DNA from: Paraburkholderia caffeinitolerans
Lineage (GTDB): Bacteria; Pseudomonadota; Gammaproteobacteria; Burkholderiales; Burkholderiaceae
Length of the DNA stretch: 64,000 nt
Direction: 5' to 3'
NCBI RefSeq assembly: GCF_902859945.1
Contig: NZ_CADIKL010000005.1
Span: 186,001-250,000 of the forward strand
Position numbers and translations under genes: made by a program. The notes under the pieces are model-generated. The model did no database searches and had not been told where the DNA came from. It was given only the letters and a program-made list of their open reading frames with translations. Of the stretch, positions 62,064 to 64,000 are shown in pieces (position 1 is the stretch's first letter; each line of letters begins with the position of its first letter).

Positions 62064-62093
62064 TAAAAAAACAAAAACCCCACGCTCGTGAGG
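62064..62093 (-). terminator. Terminator downstream of gmtX
   Basis: On the minus strand CCTCACG / CGTGGGG stem with a 2-base loop (one G-T pair), then TTTTTG and seven T. It lies about 145 bp beyond gmtX. Confidence 0.75.
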
Positions 62094-62170
62094 TCTTATT
62101 CCCTAACCGTACATAGTATGGAAGTGAATGGCCGTAACGGGCTTCAAATATTGAATCTTTAGCTGCGCTC

Positions 62171-62206
62171 GTTGCGATGCATTAATACATCGCAATGCAT
62201 CGTAAC
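62171..62206. repeat. 36-bp imperfect inverted repeat next to gmtX
   Basis: Arms GTTGCGATGCAT (62,171-62,182) and ATGCATCGTAAC (62,195-62,206) pair with one mismatch around TAATACATCGCA, which itself repeats part of the arm. It is a candidate recombination, attachment or protein-binding site at the edge of the element. Confidence 0.5.
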
Positions 62207-62211
62207 TATCA

Positions 62212-62240
62212 AGCGCCGATGACAACATCGGCGCTTTTTT
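62212..62240 (+). terminator. Hairpin with T-run on the plus strand, abutting gmtX
   Basis: A perfect 10-bp stem AGCGCCGATG / CATCGGCGCT with ACAA loop and six T. It would stop plus-strand transcription entering the gmt genes. Confidence 0.75.
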
Positions 62241-62920
62241 CATGTGAATTTGGGAAGTTCGTCGCCCAGTATCTTGCGAAGCGCGCGGGCAAAGCCCACC
62301 TCGAATACCGTTCGACCACGCTCGTTGACGATTTCACCGTGGCTGCCTTCCTTCAAACCGCGCTCTTCGAGGTAGTCAGCCGACACCGCCTTCTGCAAGG
62401 CTTCGCGCTCAGACGGTGTAAGTTTCGCCGATAGAGCGAGCAGGGGAACCCGCGGAGCACCGGGGGCAGCAGAAACCGTCGCGTCCATGGGACGCCGCTC
62501 CACGGTCACCAGCGTGTTGGCTTTCAGCACGTTGATTTGAGCCTTGAGCTTGTCGCGCTCAGCGATGATGGCCTGCACGATGGAGCGGATGGCTGGGTCC
62601 TCGATACGCATCAGATATTCATGGCTCGCCAGGGTCTTCGGCAGCTTAGGCGCGGCTGGGCCGACATACGCGGCCCAGGCTTCGATGAGCGTGCGGTAGT
62701 CGGCAGACGGAGCGTTGTAGAGGGCACGCCCCTTCAGAATACCCTCGGCTTCCGCTAGACGGCCGATGTTGGGCAGCGAGAAGTCGCGCGAGCCCGCCGC
62801 ATGCTGCCGGCGGCAAAGTTCGTGCATCTTCGCTAGGTTTGCTCGTCGGTTCGAGCGCCCGCCCTTGTCGAGCAGCGACCCCAGCACGGCGTCCGGGTGA
62901 ATGTCCGTCACGCCATTCAT
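62240..62920 (-). CDS. gmtX: Gamma-mobile-trio protein GmtX
   Basis: A 226-residue soluble protein resembling GmtX of Gamma-Mobile-Trio elements. It has an N-terminal part with LAKMHELCRRQHAAGSRDFSLPNIGRLAEAEG and ILKGRALYNAPSADYRTLIEAWAAYVG, a helical coiled-coil-like middle (AIIAERDKLKAQINVLKANT), and a C-terminal segment with ERGLKEGSHGEIVNERGRTVFEVGFARAL. Its function is unknown. GMT elements encode GmtY (tyrosine recombinase), GmtZ and GmtX in this order, with cargo beyond GmtX. The start overlaps the gmtZ stop as ATGA. Recognition is from memory of the family and should be confirmed. Confidence 0.75.
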   Translation of the reverse strand: MNGVTDIHPDAVLGSLLDKGGRSNRRANLAKMHELCRRQHAAGSRDFSLPNIGRLAEAEGILKGRALYNAPSADYRTLIEAWAAYVGPAAPKLPKTLASHEYLMRIEDPAIRSIVQAIIAERDKLKAQINVLKANTLVTVERRPMDATVSAAPGAPRVPLLALSAKLTPSEREALQKAVSADYLEERGLKEGSHGEIVNERGRTVFEVGFARALRKILGDELPKFT

Positions 62921-64000
62921 GTTTCATCTTCCTTCAGGGACCAGAGCGCGGTGGGTAACGACTGGGCCGATTGCGCGGCGGGTAGCAGCGAGTCGAGGTC
63001 CACGTCGAAGCGCTGGCTGAGACGCGCGCCTGCGTCCATTAGGCGAATCACCTCCCTCTGCCCCAGCGCGGGATTTTCAGGGTTCATCTGCTGGGCAAGT
63101 CGTCGCATAAAGGCGTTGCCCGCGAGCAGTTGATCATGCTCGCTCAGCAGCATGAACACGGGCGGTAGGTCGTCGCGATAGAGTACGCTATCGAGCAACT
63201 GGCTGCGACGGAATACCGCCTTGCCGGGCTCTAGGTCGGGGTAGGCCTCGACGCTGTCGCAGACAACGGCCAGCTGGAGCAGTTCGGACTCTATCTCGTC
63301 GAAGGCAACCTGCACATCACTAACCGCGCCGGCCGTGACCAGTTGCATCCCGTCGCCAGGGGGAGCTTCTAGTGAGGACTTGCAGCGTTCGATGAGACGC
63401 CAGCAGGCCACTAGGTCTTCCGCCAGGTCGCTGAAGCGTTTCATTACGCTTTCCCACACTCGTTCGGCCTGCCGGTAGGCGTCCTGGCGAGCGAACGGCT
63501 GCCCTGCGTCCTCCGCATCCGCCTTCTCCTTTTTCAAACCATCCAGCTCCTTTTCGCGAGCAAGACAGGCGTTGCGGGACTCGTCGAAGTGATAGGCAAG
63601 CGTGTTGAAATGCGCTGCCAGCGCAGGTAAGTGGTGCGGCTCGGTCACGAACCAGCGGCAGCGCACGCAGTTGCGACTGCCGCCAGGAACAGGAGCATAC
63701 TTGGCTCTCACTGACGAACCACCCTTGGCGATCATCGGCCCGCCGTTGTAGCAGCCACCCACTGCGCTGTTGTCCTCGAATTCGCTGGTGTTGCCGCCGA
63801 CCAAGCACAGCCCGTGATGCATTGGCATCCAGCCCAACGGGTTGCGCGTGGCCGGGTGCTGGGGGATCGCCGCAGCAAGACTTGGTACGCTGTTGCAGAT
63901 GGCCCTTTGCAACAACTCGTCGTGCTCGGTGTCGAGCAGGAAGTTCTCAATACTCCTTTCTTTGCCAGCCTCTAGCCGCTCGGCGGCACTAAGCAATACG
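62917..64000 (-). CDS. gmtZ: Gamma-mobile-trio protein GmtZ (VPA1269-like), C-terminal part
   Basis: An open frame running off the right edge; the last 360 or so residues are visible. They contain HHGLCLVGGNTSEFEDNSAVGGCYNGGP followed by a two-Cys knuckle NCVRCRWFVTEPHHLPALAAHFN, then a long charged helical region (EKELDGLKKEKADAEDAGQPFA), as in the VPA1269/GmtZ family. Similar Cys-containing segments near the end of integrase-like proteins suggest zinc binding. It overlaps gmtX by 4 bp. The partner recombinase gmtY should lie just outside the window to the right. Confidence 0.7.
   Translation of the reverse strand, partial: VLLSAAERLEAGKERSIENFLLDTEHDELLQRAICNSVPSLAAAIPQHPATRNPLGWMPMHHGLCLVGGNTSEFEDNSAVGGCYNGGPMIAKGGSSVRAKYAPVPGGSRNCVRCRWFVTEPHHLPALAAHFNTLAYHFDESRNACLAREKELDGLKKEKADAEDAGQPFARQDAYRQAERVWESVMKRFSDLAEDLVACWRLIERCKSSLEAPPGDGMQLVTAGAVSDVQVAFDEIESELLQLAVVCDSVEAYPDLEPGKAVFRRSQLLDSVLYRDDLPPVFMLLSEHDQLLAGNAFMRRLAQQMNPENPALGQREVIRLMDAGARLSQRFDVDLDSLLPAAQSAQSLPTALWSLKEDET

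Overview
The window looks like accessory DNA of a Burkholderiaceae bacterium, most like Paraburkholderia or Caballeronia. The reasons are the Burkholderia-type trimeric porins, the many LysR genes, the DUF1488 and BON proteins and the generally high GC. Both ends carry mobile-element genes. The left end has plasmid transfer and maintenance genes (C-terminus of a probable relaxase, StbB, a small membrane protein, TrbM). The right end has gmtX and gmtZ of a Gamma-Mobile-Trio type element. No insertion sequence, CRISPR array, rRNA or tRNA was seen.

The core (about 4 to 36 kb) is a methylxanthine (caffeine-type) N-demethylation locus. It has ndmA and ndmB (complete Rieske oxygenases), ndmC (an oxygenase without a Rieske domain), ndmD (a reductase with an extra N-terminal Rieske domain) and ndmE (a GST-like partner). 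The formaldehyde released at each step can be handled by frmA, frmB and an NAD-dependent formate dehydrogenase. Uptake candidates are a Tsx-like outer-membrane channel, a BMP-type binding protein, an ABC ATPase with two permeases 20 kb away, and an NCS2 xanthine/urate permease. A TIM-barrel protein downstream of ndmA and a 2-oxoglutarate oxygenase have no assigned step. Six promoters share one architecture: a -35 box, 17 bp, a -10 box, then a CTGGTNNACCAG palindrome at the expected start of transcription. They lie before ndmA, ndmB, ndmC, tsx, the ABC ATPase and a second ABC transporter. The GntR/FCD regulator encoded between ndmB and ndmC is the likely ligand, so this reads as one dispersed regulon.

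From about 36 to 51 kb is a second catabolic-looking region. It has two paralogous XRE-cupin regulators, a polyamine-type ABC transporter, a DAD-like cupin, a HemL-like aminotransferase, an extra Zn-type HemB, a HisD-like dehydrogenase and an APC permease. GGAYGTTWWAACRTCC-like palindromes recur in front of several of these genes. The pathway is not recognised.

From about 52 to 59 kb is a probable sulfated-uronoside locus: a GH79-like lipoprotein, a porin, an ACS-family MFS transporter, a sulfatase and a LysR regulator. A type II NADH dehydrogenase follows. Three tiny genes (27.4, 51.1 and 61.4 kb) encode 64-65 residue proteins with a shared C-terminus ending A[VI]LGYN, a family I do not recognise. 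Decay is visible in a DUF4019 pseudogene, two porin fragments and an aldehyde dehydrogenase homologue lacking its catalytic Cys and Asn.
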